Below, in pieces: positions 6,996 to 12,716 of a stretch of DNA of 12,736 bases. A program made the translations under genes and the position numbers. Source of the stretch: Anaerolineaceae bacterium UBA6107 (GTDB taxonomy: Bacteria; Chloroflexota; Anaerolineae; Anaerolineales; Anaerolineaceae); NCBI GenBank assembly GCA_002428455.1, contig DIWL01000004.1, positions 1 through 12,736 on the forward strand, read 5' to 3'. The notes beneath the pieces were generated by a model. It worked only from the letters and a program-made list of their open reading frames with translations. It had not been told where the DNA came from and made no database searches. Positions within the stretch are counted from its first letter, which is position 1. Each line of letters opens with the position of its first letter.

Positions 6996-8534
6996 TTACT
7001 TGGCGAATTCCACTGCCCGGGTTTCTCGTATGACAGTGACCTTGATCTGACCAGGATATTGCATAGTCTCTTCCACCTTTTTGGCAATATCACGCGCAAG
7101 GCGAGTGGATGCCAGGTCATCGATTTCTTCCGGTTGTACAATGATGCGCACTTCACGTCCAGCCTGGATGGCATAACTCTGTTGGACCCCTTTGAAGGAA
7201 TTCGCTATTTCTTCAAGCGCACGCAAGCGTTTGATGTATTGCTCGAGATCCTCCCGCCTGGCTCCAGGTCGTGCTCCGGAGATCGCGTCGGCAGCCTCTA
7301 CGATCACTGCCTCGATTGATTCCTGCTCTACTTCGTGATGGTGAGAAGCCATCGCATTAACGACCCGTGAATTAACACCATATCGACGGGCAAAATCTGA
7401 CCCGAGTTGGGCATGTGTGCCCTCAGTATTGTGATCCATCGCTTTACCCAAGTCGTGCAATAAGCCGCCGGCTCGCGCCACTTCAACTTCAGCACCCAGT
7501 TCGGCAGCAAGCACTGCAGATAACTTGGCCACTTCTACTGCGTGTGCCAGTTGGTTTTGACCATAAGAGGTACGGAATTTCAGTCGTCCGAGCATCTTCA
7601 GTACTTCGGGGTGAATCCCGGCTACACCCGCATCGAAAGCAGCCTGTTCACCCGCCTCGACTATGGCCTTTTCCACTTCCCTCTCCTCTTCGTTGAGGAT
7701 CTTTTCGATGTGCGCAGGATGGATGCGTCCATCAAGAATCAATCTGTCGAGTGAACGGCGGGCAATCTCGCGTCTCACCGGGTCAAAACAGGAAATCGTT
7801 ACCGCTTCAGGGGTGTCATCTACAATCACATCCACACCGGCAGCTTGCTCAAACGCGCGAATGTTCCGACCGTTCCTACCTACGATGCGCCCTTTCATTT
7901 CCTCATTTGGCAGGGTCACCAGTGAAGTCGAAACGCTGACCACGTGCTCCGAGGCAACCCTTTGAATGGCATCGGTAATGATCTCACGCGCCCTTTTATC
8001 GCCTTCAGAGCGGGCTTCAGCCTCGATCTGGCGTATAATGCGCGCCATATCGTTACGGGCTTCCTTCTCAGCTTCAGCCAATAAGACCTGCTTGGCTTCT
8101 TCTATTGACATCTGCCCGATGCGCTGGAGTTCATCCAGCTGATCTGTGTAAAGTTTTTCGATGTCATTGGCACGCTTGTCTAGTGCACTTTGACGCTTGT
8201 TCAGGTTTTGTTCGCGAAGTTCGATCCGTTCAATGCGGTGATCCAGTTCAGCGCGACGCTTCTGCTGCCGGTCATCCTCACGCAGGATATCCTGCCTGCG
8301 GCGGGTGATCTCCTGTTCTGAATCCTGCATAACTCGTAAAGCTTTATCCCTGGCCTCGATCTCGATCGTCTTGGCTTTTTCTGAGGCGGATTGGATCAAA
8401 TCATCCGCTTTTTCAGCCTGTTCTTTTTTATAGCGTTGTACGTAATACCTGACAAAAACCACAGTCAGGATGGTGGCAACCACCAGAGCTCCTATAACCA
8501 GAATGACCAGTAATCCAATGTCCCGTTGATTCAT
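6996..8534 (-). CDS. rny: Ribonuclease Y
   Basis: RNase Y is a membrane-anchored endoribonuclease that starts decay of many mRNAs. This 512-residue protein has the family's full architecture and length. There is one N-terminal membrane helix (about residues 7-29), a long charged coiled coil (about 35-185), a KH RNA-binding domain with GRIVGRNGRNIR (215-226), and an HD phosphohydrolase domain with the HD pair His360-Asp361 in LLHDLGKAMDH plus the downstream SHHHEVE segment. The C-terminus ending in EFAK resembles the short tail seen in other RNase Y proteins. Its ATG overlaps the recX stop codon by 4 bases, so it is probably co-transcribed and translationally coupled with recX. The recX-rny neighbourhood is known in other bacteria. 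A terminator follows at 6948-6973. Confidence 0.97.
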   Translation of the reverse strand: MNQRDIGLLVILVIGALVVATILTVVFVRYYVQRYKKEQAEKADDLIQSASEKAKTIEIEARDKALRVMQDSEQEITRRRQDILREDDRQQKRRAELDHRIERIELREQNLNKRQSALDKRANDIEKLYTDQLDELQRIGQMSIEEAKQVLLAEAEKEARNDMARIIRQIEAEARSEGDKRAREIITDAIQRVASEHVVSVSTSLVTLPNEEMKGRIVGRNGRNIRAFEQAAGVDVIVDDTPEAVTISCFDPVRREIARRSLDRLILDGRIHPAHIEKILNEEEREVEKAIVEAGEQAAFDAGVAGIHPEVLKMLGRLKFRTSYGQNQLAHAVEVAKLSAVLAAELGAEVEVARAGGLLHDLGKAMDHNTEGTHAQLGSDFARRYGVNSRVVNAMASHHHEVEQESIEAVIVEAADAISGARPGARREDLEQYIKRLRALEEIANSFKGVQQSYAIQAGREVRIIVQPEEIDDLASTRLARDIAKKVEETMQYPGQIKVTVIRETRAVEFAK

Positions 8535-9202
8535 TTTTCCAATTCCTCATTATCATTATTTGATTGAACTATCGAAGCACCCTGCTGTAGCCATAATTCC
8601 TTTACCAGGGGTGCGACCGTCCCATACGAAAAACCGCGCCTGGATAAATAACCGCTCAACCGCTTGCGAAAGGTTTCCCAATCGTTGCCCTGCAAACGGC
8701 GAATATAATTGGAGGCAGCCAGTGAGGCCAACTCTTGATCAGCAGGTAATTCTTCGAGTGCTGCATCGATATGTTCTTCTGCAATACCTTTGTTCTTTAA
8801 CTCATAACGCAGCAAAGTTTTACTGCGCGGGTGAAACTCTTTTCGGCTATCAATCCACAAGCGGGCAAAATTCTCGTCCCGGATCAATCCAGCCAACTTC
8901 AACTTTTCCACCACCTGGTCGATCTGTTCAACAGAAAATTCCTTTTCAGTAAGCCGTTGCCTGATCTCTTTTTCGCTGCGCGGACGATGATTAAGGAGAT
9001 CAAGCGCACGCTGATAGGCAATCTCAAACGCGTCTTTTTTGAGGAGGGATTGAATCTTTTCCTCGGACAGGCGATCACCAATATTCAACCAGGCTGCCAC
9101 CAGCCGGGAAAGACCAAATGCATACTCACCATCCAGGTCAATATTTACCCGTTGGGAATTACGCTTTTGGACTTTAATTGCTGTAATAATCCGTTCTGTC
9201 AT
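8531..9202 (-). CDS. recX: RecX, regulatory protein controlling RecA
   Basis: RecX binds RecA filaments and modulates their recombinase and coprotease activity. The 223-residue protein shows the characteristic three-helix repeats: the first includes ALDLLNHRPRSEKEIRQRL, and the next VEKLKLAGLIRDENFARLWIDSR, followed by a third near ALEELPADQELASLAASNYIRR. A longer basic N-terminal extension (about residues 1-60) is seen in many RecX proteins. The start at 9202 follows AGG and AAAGGG elements. recA is not adjacent; instead a terminator-like hairpin (9214-9248) ends 11 bases before the start codon, and a promoter lies about 360 bases upstream, implying an attenuated or read-through transcript, or an unseen promoter. 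The gene overlaps rny by 4 bases. Confidence 0.93.
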   Translation of the reverse strand: MTERIITAIKVQKRNSQRVNIDLDGEYAFGLSRLVAAWLNIGDRLSEEKIQSLLKKDAFEIAYQRALDLLNHRPRSEKEIRQRLTEKEFSVEQIDQVVEKLKLAGLIRDENFARLWIDSRKEFHPRSKTLLRYELKNKGIAEEHIDAALEELPADQELASLAASNYIRRLQGNDWETFRKRLSGYLSRRGFSYGTVAPLVKELWLQQGASIVQSNNDNEELEK

Positions 9203-9213
9203 CCCTTTAACCT

Positions 9214-9248
9214 AAAAAAGCCAGCTACCGTTCGGTTGTTTGGCTTTT
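9214..9248 (-). terminator. Terminator-like hairpin directly upstream of recX
   Basis: On the minus strand an 8-bp stem, AAAAGCCA/TGGCTTTT, encloses a 4-bp inner stem ACCG/CGGT, and the 3' arm runs into TTTTTT. This has the form of an intrinsic terminator. It ends only 11 bases before the recX ATG, so it either ends an upstream non-coding RNA or acts as an attenuator for recX-rny. Confidence 0.65.
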
Positions 9249-9565
9249 CGACTTACGCTGGTATTCTATAACCTTTGCAGGTTATAAGTAGAGAATACTA
9301 AGATTTATGGATGTTTCAAATTCTTAGATTTCCTAAAACCCGAAAGACCGGATCCCTCCTGGTACATATCCCACACGACGGGCTTTTCTGCGGGAGGTTC
9401 TGATCTTTAATAAAATGCTCGAAATCTAAAATCACACGGTTTTTCCTTGTGTTTTGTTGATAACACCCATACTCCTTGCGGAGTGTAAAAATATTGTCTA
9501 ACCAGTGTTACTGTCGAACAGCCATTATTCTACACGCAATTTGCGTTGAACTTATCGATTCAATC
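9214..9565 (-). ncRNA. Candidate structured non-coding RNA or long attenuator leader upstream of recX-rny
   Basis: Between a good minus-strand promoter and the terminator before recX lie about 350 nt with no credible protein gene but many paired elements. In transcript order these are: a 5-bp stem with a GCAA tetraloop (9471-9484); a hairpin, CACAAGG-AAAAA-CCGTGTG (9433-9451); a 9-bp long-range stem TTAGATTTC/GAAATCTAA (9421-9429 with 9324-9332) enclosing a second stem in which GATC and CCTCC (9402-9405, 9393-9397) pair with GGAGG and GATC (9355-9359, 9351-9354); a nested hairpin (9261-9298) of 7 bp plus 7 bp with another GCAA tetraloop; and the terminator. GNRA loops and the U-tract appear only on the minus strand, which sets orientation. 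I could not match it to RNase P RNA, tmRNA, SRP RNA or 6S RNA. Boundaries are inferred. Confidence 0.42.
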
Positions 9566-9571
9566 CAGAAT

Positions 9572-9599
9572 ATTATACATGAAATTGAGAATTTCTCAA
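9572..9599 (-). promoter_or_regulatory. Minus-strand promoter with palindrome over the -35 box
   Basis: On the minus strand TTGAGA (9594-9599), a 16-bp spacer and a perfect TATAAT (9572-9577) predict a start near 9565. The -35 box lies inside the palindrome ATTGAGA-ATT-TCTCAAT (9584-9600, 7-bp arms), which looks like an operator for a dimeric repressor. It does not resemble the GAAC-N4-GTTC form of the Gram-positive LexA box. It would drive the structured RNA and, by read-through, recX-rny. Confidence 0.6.
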
Positions 9600-9645
9600 T
9601 ATTCAATTGGTATTCCGATGCCACAGTCCCGTGAATAGCAAACAA

Positions 9646-9654
9646 TGCTAAAAT
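9646..9654 (+). promoter_or_regulatory. Extended -10 element directly before the 9661 gene
   Basis: TGCTAAAAT matches an extended -10 (TG-N-TAAAAT). No -35 match is seen at 17 bp. The hexamer ends 6 bases before the ATG at 9661, so the predicted transcription start coincides with the start codon. Confidence 0.4.
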
Positions 9655-9660
9655 TGAGGT

Positions 9661-10107
9661 ATGACCGCACAGCCAAATGGAAATAAAACGGAACCAGAGA
9701 TCAGACATCAACGAGAATTCGTCTGGCAGATCCTATTGCCGTTCATCGCGGCGGTTCTCGCTTTGTTGTTTATCGCGATCCTCTCCATATCCACTGCTGG
9801 AATAACCCCTGCTGTAAACGAAAAATGGGCACAGATCTCTACTATATTATTGCTTTTACCAACTCTGCTGTTTGGATTGGTCATTCTCGCCTTGGTAATC
9901 ATTCTGATATGGTTGCTGAGAAAATTGGCCAGGAATATTCCGACATACACTGGTTTTATTTTCCAACTATCCTGTCGGACTGCCGGCATCACCAACAACA
10001 TAGCAGCCCATAGTGCTGAACCGTTTATTCGACTGAGATCGATCTTTGCAGGATTAACGCAACTCATTACACTGGTATTTCACAATAAAACCAACCCTAA
10101 GGAGTAA
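9661..10107 (+). CDS. Hypothetical two-helix membrane protein
   Basis: I do not recognise this 148-residue protein. It has a polar N-terminus (1-20), a strong transmembrane segment at about 21-44, a short loop, a second at about 60-87 ended by the basic cluster RKLAR, and a mixed C-terminal part of about 60 residues containing moderately hydrophobic, possibly amphipathic helices. There is one Cys (105) and no catalytic motif. An in-frame stop lies two codons upstream, so ATG 9661 is the earliest start. The purine run GAGG is only 1 base from it, too close for a normal ribosome-binding site, and an extended -10 element ends 6 bases before it, so translation from a leaderless mRNA is plausible. 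The next small gene begins 3 bases after its stop, so the two are probably one operon. Confidence 0.72.
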   Translation: MTAQPNGNKTEPEIRHQREFVWQILLPFIAAVLALLFIAILSISTAGITPAVNEKWAQISTILLLLPTLLFGLVILALVIILIWLLRKLARNIPTYTGFIFQLSCRTAGITNNIAAHSAEPFIRLRSIFAGLTQLITLVFHNKTNPKE

Positions 10108-10110
10108 CGA

Positions 10111-10314
10111 ATGGAACAAAGATCCAATTGGAAAACTCTCACCCTCCTTATTGGAGGCGGGATCGGACTAATCAGCGGGTTGGCCGCAGCCTACTTGCTC
10201 ATCAAGAAACATGAAGAAACAGGCAGCACTCTCAAGTTAACCTCGGGGGAAGGTGCAAAGATCGGAATGGGACTCGTCTCCCTTTTGAAGATGATCGCGG
10301 AAAGCGGTAGGTAA
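10111..10314 (+). CDS. Small glycine-rich single-helix membrane protein, YtxH-like N-terminus
   Basis: This 67-residue protein has one glycine-rich membrane helix at about residues 10-31 (LTLLIGGGIGLISGLAAAYLL). A short charged part and a second, weaker hydrophobic segment at about 49-63 follow. The helix resembles that of YtxH-type small envelope proteins, including the one at 12485, but the usual Pro-x-(Ala/Ser)-Gly-x-Glu-Thr-Arg motif after the helix is missing, so membership is uncertain. AAGGAG lies 7 bases before the ATG, a clear ribosome-binding site, which supports a real gene despite its size. It starts 3 bases after the preceding membrane-protein gene and is likely co-expressed with it. 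No function can be assigned. Confidence 0.7.
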   Translation: MEQRSNWKTLTLLIGGGIGLISGLAAAYLLIKKHEETGSTLKLTSGEGAKIGMGLVSLLKMIAESGR

Positions 10315-10321
10315 ACGTACA

Positions 10322-10351
10322 TTGTCTATCAATATTTTGAACTAATAAGAT
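10322..10351 (+). promoter_or_regulatory. Weak candidate promoter for the PfkB-like gene
   Basis: TTGTCT (10322-10327), an 18-bp spacer and TAAGAT (10346-10351) form a modest sigma-70-type match. The predicted start near 10358 would give a leader of about 17 nt lacking a ribosome-binding site. Read-through from the operon upstream is equally possible. Confidence 0.25.
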
Positions 10352-10353
10352 CA

Positions 10354-10374
10354 ATGAACCGAAACCCACGATAA
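10354..10374 (+). other. Six-codon mini-ORF abutting the PfkB-like start
   Basis: An ATG at 10354 opens a 6-codon frame (MNRNPR) ending in TAA immediately before, and in the same frame as, the ATG of the PfkB-like gene (TAAATG). Neither ATG has a ribosome-binding site. It may be a reinitiation leader or chance. Confidence 0.2.
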
Positions 10375-11391
10375 ATGACATCAAGGCGATTCGTTAAATT
10401 CGTTGTGGCTGGACAGTTGCGCAACGAATACATTATTGATACAACCGGTAAAGCTTTCAACAATCTACTCGGTGGGTCATTGTTATATACCGCAGCAGCA
10501 GTGAACCGGTGGGGAGGACAAACCGGACTGTTGGGTATGATCGGACAGAATTTTCCTCTGGAACAGGTAGAAGCTCTCGAAGAAATGGAATTGGACGTGC
10601 GCGGGATCAAGATCATCCCGGAAATCGTGAATCTGACAGCGTTCTACGCATATCCCAATGGCAAAACTTGCCTGCGTGAAAACCCGGTTGCTGTTTACGC
10701 CGCGAACACGCTTACAGTTCCCAAGGAGTTGCTGGATTACTCGTATGATGACGACGATCCAATGCGGGCAAAATATTTATTGAATTCCAGAATTTTTATT
10801 GATGATATTCCTCTGGATTATCTTGATTCTTCAGCAGCTCACATTTGCCCATTGGAGATCACCTGCCAGATACAACTAGGCACACTCCTGCAAAAAGGGG
10901 CTGTACGTACACTCTCTGTGCAACCTCACCATTCATCAATGATTCCGGCATGTTTTGATGAGATTGCCATTCTCTCGAAAGACACCGCTGCGTTCATTAC
11001 CAACGAAATGGAGTTGCGCCAGCTTTTTCAAAACAGAACCGACGATCTTTGGGAAATGCTATCCGGGATCTGCAATTATGGTTGTCATACGGCCATTGTC
11101 AAGAATTCAACAGGAGGTTTTTCATTTTTTGATCGGAATACTAGTAAACGCTACCGTGTTGCTGAATATCCCTCACAACGGGTTGATCCCACCGGTGAAA
11201 TGGATGTCTTCTGTGGTGCGTTCCTAGCCGCGTATCACGATAACTACGATCCCCTTTATAGTGTGACCCTTGCCAGTGCCGCGGCTTCCATTAAGGTGGA
11301 GGGTACCGGTCCATTTTCGATCAACGCCAGCCTGCCAGGATTGGATCACGCCCGCATGGCCGTGCTACGAGATATGGTCACCCGTTATTGA
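10375..11391 (+). CDS. PfkB-family (ribokinase-fold) carbohydrate kinase-like protein, altered anion hole
   Basis: This 338-residue soluble protein has the ribokinase fold signature. The N-terminus, FVVAGQLRNEYIID, is followed by LGGSLLYTAAAVNRWG, equivalent to the glycine-rich substrate-binding strand of PfkB kinases. The NxxE motif (Asn210, Glu213 in TNEMELRQL) for Mg-phosphate handling is kept. The C-terminal signature, normally D-T-x-G-A-G-D, reads DPTGEMD (271-277): the catalytic base Asp277 is present, but Gly-Ala-Gly of the anion hole is Gly-Glu-Met. Family kinases phosphorylate sugars, nucleosides or related alcohols with ATP; this change could reduce or alter activity. No ribosome-binding site precedes ATG 10375, and a stop codon immediately upstream in frame rules out a longer start. 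It could be a divergent kinase or a non-catalytic sugar or nucleoside sensor. Confidence 0.8.
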   Translation: MTSRRFVKFVVAGQLRNEYIIDTTGKAFNNLLGGSLLYTAAAVNRWGGQTGLLGMIGQNFPLEQVEALEEMELDVRGIKIIPEIVNLTAFYAYPNGKTCLRENPVAVYAANTLTVPKELLDYSYDDDDPMRAKYLLNSRIFIDDIPLDYLDSSAAHICPLEITCQIQLGTLLQKGAVRTLSVQPHHSSMIPACFDEIAILSKDTAAFITNEMELRQLFQNRTDDLWEMLSGICNYGCHTAIVKNSTGGFSFFDRNTSKRYRVAEYPSQRVDPTGEMDVFCGAFLAAYHDNYDPLYSVTLASAAASIKVEGTGPFSINASLPGLDHARMAVLRDMVTRY

Positions 11392-11448
11392 GACGTGTCA
11401 AACAATTGTCTTTTTTGAATCGGGTATTAATTAGATCTGGAGGTAATA

Positions 11449-12426
11449 ATGGATGCTTTGATCGATTTTGAGATTGCTTTTACATTGTTCATTCAAAACC
11501 TGGGCAACTGGCTTGAAATGCCCATGCAGGCATTCACCTTCCTGGGTAGTGAGTTATTCTTTCTTCTTATCATGCCTGCTTTGTACTGGTCCATTGATCC
11601 AGTCATCGGCTTCCGCGCCGGAATGATGCTGGTAATCAGTGGAGGACTCAATTCAGCATTGAAAATGTTTTTTCACACTCCACGTCCTTACTGGGTGGAT
11701 TCCCGTGTGAAGGCATTCAGCTCAGAGACCTCATTCGGTATGCCATCAGGGCATTCCCAAAATTCCGCGTCGATCTGGGGCATGGTCGCGGAAAGTGTCC
11801 ACAAACGGTCTGCAATCGTCATTGGCATTATTGTCGTCTTCCTGATCGGACTATCAAGGATCTATCTCGGTGTACATTTTCTGCACGATGTACTCACCGG
11901 ATGGCTAATCGGCACCCTGATCATCCTGCTATATTTGAAGGTGGAAAAACCAATTGCCCGATGGCTCAACAACAAGGGTCTCGGCTTCCAAGTCCTGATG
12001 GCTTTTCTGTTTTCTGCATTCTTTATCTTATTAGGGTGGCTGGCACAAAGCGCGTCCCGGGGCTGGGCATTACCGGGTGAATGGATCAGCAATGCTCTTT
12101 CCGCCGGTGCAGATGAACCCGATCCTCTAAACCTGGAGGGCATGATCACCATTGCTGGTGTGGCTTTCGGCTTCCTGACAGGTTTTGCTTTGTGGCGGGA
12201 GAAATATGGCGTTTACACGATCAATTGCTCACAGGGAAAGCGGCTATTGCGTTACGGAGTTGGTCTGGTGGGTATTTTCATCCTGTATTTTGGTTTGAAG
12301 GTGGTTTTCCCCGAAGAACCACTAGTATTGGGTATGGTGTTGCGCTATTTCCGCTATACACTGATCGGATTATGGGTCACTTTTTTTGCCCCCTGGTTTT
12401 TTAAACGACTAAAGCTCGATCGCTAA
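11449..12426 (+). CDS. PAP2-family membrane phosphatase with extra C-terminal membrane domain
   Basis: This 325-residue integral membrane protein carries the complete three-part phosphatase signature of the PAP2 superfamily. It has K-x6-RP (Lys72 to Arg79-Pro80), PSGH (99-102, catalytic His102) and SR-x5-H-x3-D (Ser136, Arg137, His143, Asp147). Such enzymes dephosphorylate lipid phosphates, for example phosphatidate, phosphatidylglycerol phosphate or undecaprenyl pyrophosphate, at the outer face of the cytoplasmic membrane. The catalytic part ends near residue 165. The remaining 160 residues add about four more hydrophobic segments (VLMAFLFSAFFILLGWL onward) that a minimal PAP2 protein lacks. 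GGAGG lies about 7 bases before ATG, a good ribosome-binding site. The substrate is undetermined; undecaprenyl pyrophosphate recycling is one possibility. Confidence 0.92.
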   Translation: MDALIDFEIAFTLFIQNLGNWLEMPMQAFTFLGSELFFLLIMPALYWSIDPVIGFRAGMMLVISGGLNSALKMFFHTPRPYWVDSRVKAFSSETSFGMPSGHSQNSASIWGMVAESVHKRSAIVIGIIVVFLIGLSRIYLGVHFLHDVLTGWLIGTLIILLYLKVEKPIARWLNNKGLGFQVLMAFLFSAFFILLGWLAQSASRGWALPGEWISNALSAGADEPDPLNLEGMITIAGVAFGFLTGFALWREKYGVYTINCSQGKRLLRYGVGLVGIFILYFGLKVVFPEEPLVLGMVLRYFRYTLIGLWVTFFAPWFFKRLKLDR

Positions 12427-12440
12427 GCACGCAATTTGCT

Positions 12441-12457
12441 GATAATATATAATTATC
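12441..12457 (+). promoter_or_regulatory. AT-rich palindrome over a TATAAT element upstream of the YtxH-like gene
   Basis: GATAAT-ATATA-ATTATC is a perfect 6-5-6 inverted repeat containing TATAAT (12448-12453). The hexamer could be the -10 box of the downstream gene (start near 12460), but no convincing -35 match lies at the usual distance. The palindrome could be a regulator site or just AT-rich sequence. Confidence 0.35.
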
Positions 12458-12484
12458 AAAAGTCAATCAGTGCGAGGAGGAAGT

Positions 12485-12697
12485 ATGGAAAAAATGGGAA
12501 AATTTTTTGCCGGTTTGATGATCGGTGGCATCGTGGGTGGTCTAATCGGACTATTGCTGGCTCCTTCCGCCGGTGAGGAGACAAGGAACTGCATCAAGGA
12601 CAAGGTTTACCATGTTCGGGATGAAGTGAAAAAAGCGGCAGCAGAGCGCAGCGATGAACTAAAGAACGAACTCGCTGCTTTACAGAAAAAAATCTGA
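12485..12697 (+). CDS. YtxH-like small membrane protein
   Basis: This 70-residue protein begins MEKMGKFFAG and has a glycine-rich membrane helix at about residues 7-26. The family motif APSAGEETR (26-34) follows, then a charged, probably helical or coiled-coil tail of about 35 residues (EVKKAAAERSDELKNELAALQ). This is the standard layout of the YtxH family of small envelope or stress-associated proteins, whose biochemical role is not established. The ATG at 12485 is chosen because GAGGAGG (12474-12480), an almost perfect ribosome-binding site, lies 4 bases before it. An in-frame GTG at 12470 would put that site inside the coding region and add only five residues. A palindrome with a -10-like element precedes it and a terminator-like hairpin follows at the window end. 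Confidence 0.85.
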   Translation: MEKMGKFFAGLMIGGIVGGLIGLLLAPSAGEETRNCIKDKVYHVRDEVKKAAAERSDELKNELAALQKKI

Positions 12698-12716
12698 TCC
12701 ATCGTGTGTACTAAGA

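Noticed and set aside
6975..7319. 114-codon plus-strand open frame over the 3' end of rny
   Set aside because: It is antisense to conserved RNase Y sequence, with no ribosome-binding site or recognisable product.
9433..9468. 12-codon leader peptide frame on the minus strand (ATG after AAGGAGT)
   Set aside because: The ribosome-binding match is only 1 base from the ATG, and part of that sequence is the 3' arm of a tetraloop hairpin. It shows no regulatory codon run.
9214..9565. Identification of the structured region as RNase P RNA, tmRNA, SRP RNA or 6S RNA
   Set aside because: The GAGGAAAGTCC core of RNase P RNA, the tRNA-like ends of tmRNA and the SRP RNA apical motif are absent. I saw no 6S-like single long rod with a central bubble.
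9508..9711. 67-codon minus-strand open frame overlapping the start of the 9661 gene
   Set aside because: It runs across the minus-strand promoter and palindrome and into the plus-strand membrane protein gene, and has no motif.
11392..11425. Possible terminator after the PfkB-like gene (AGAC...GTCT followed by T run)
   Set aside because: The stem is only 4 bp with a 13-base loop, too weak to call, although the T run is real.
12470..12484. GTG start at 12470 for the YtxH-like gene
   Set aside because: The added codons would be the ribosome-binding sequence GAGGAGG itself, which is ideally placed for ATG 12485.
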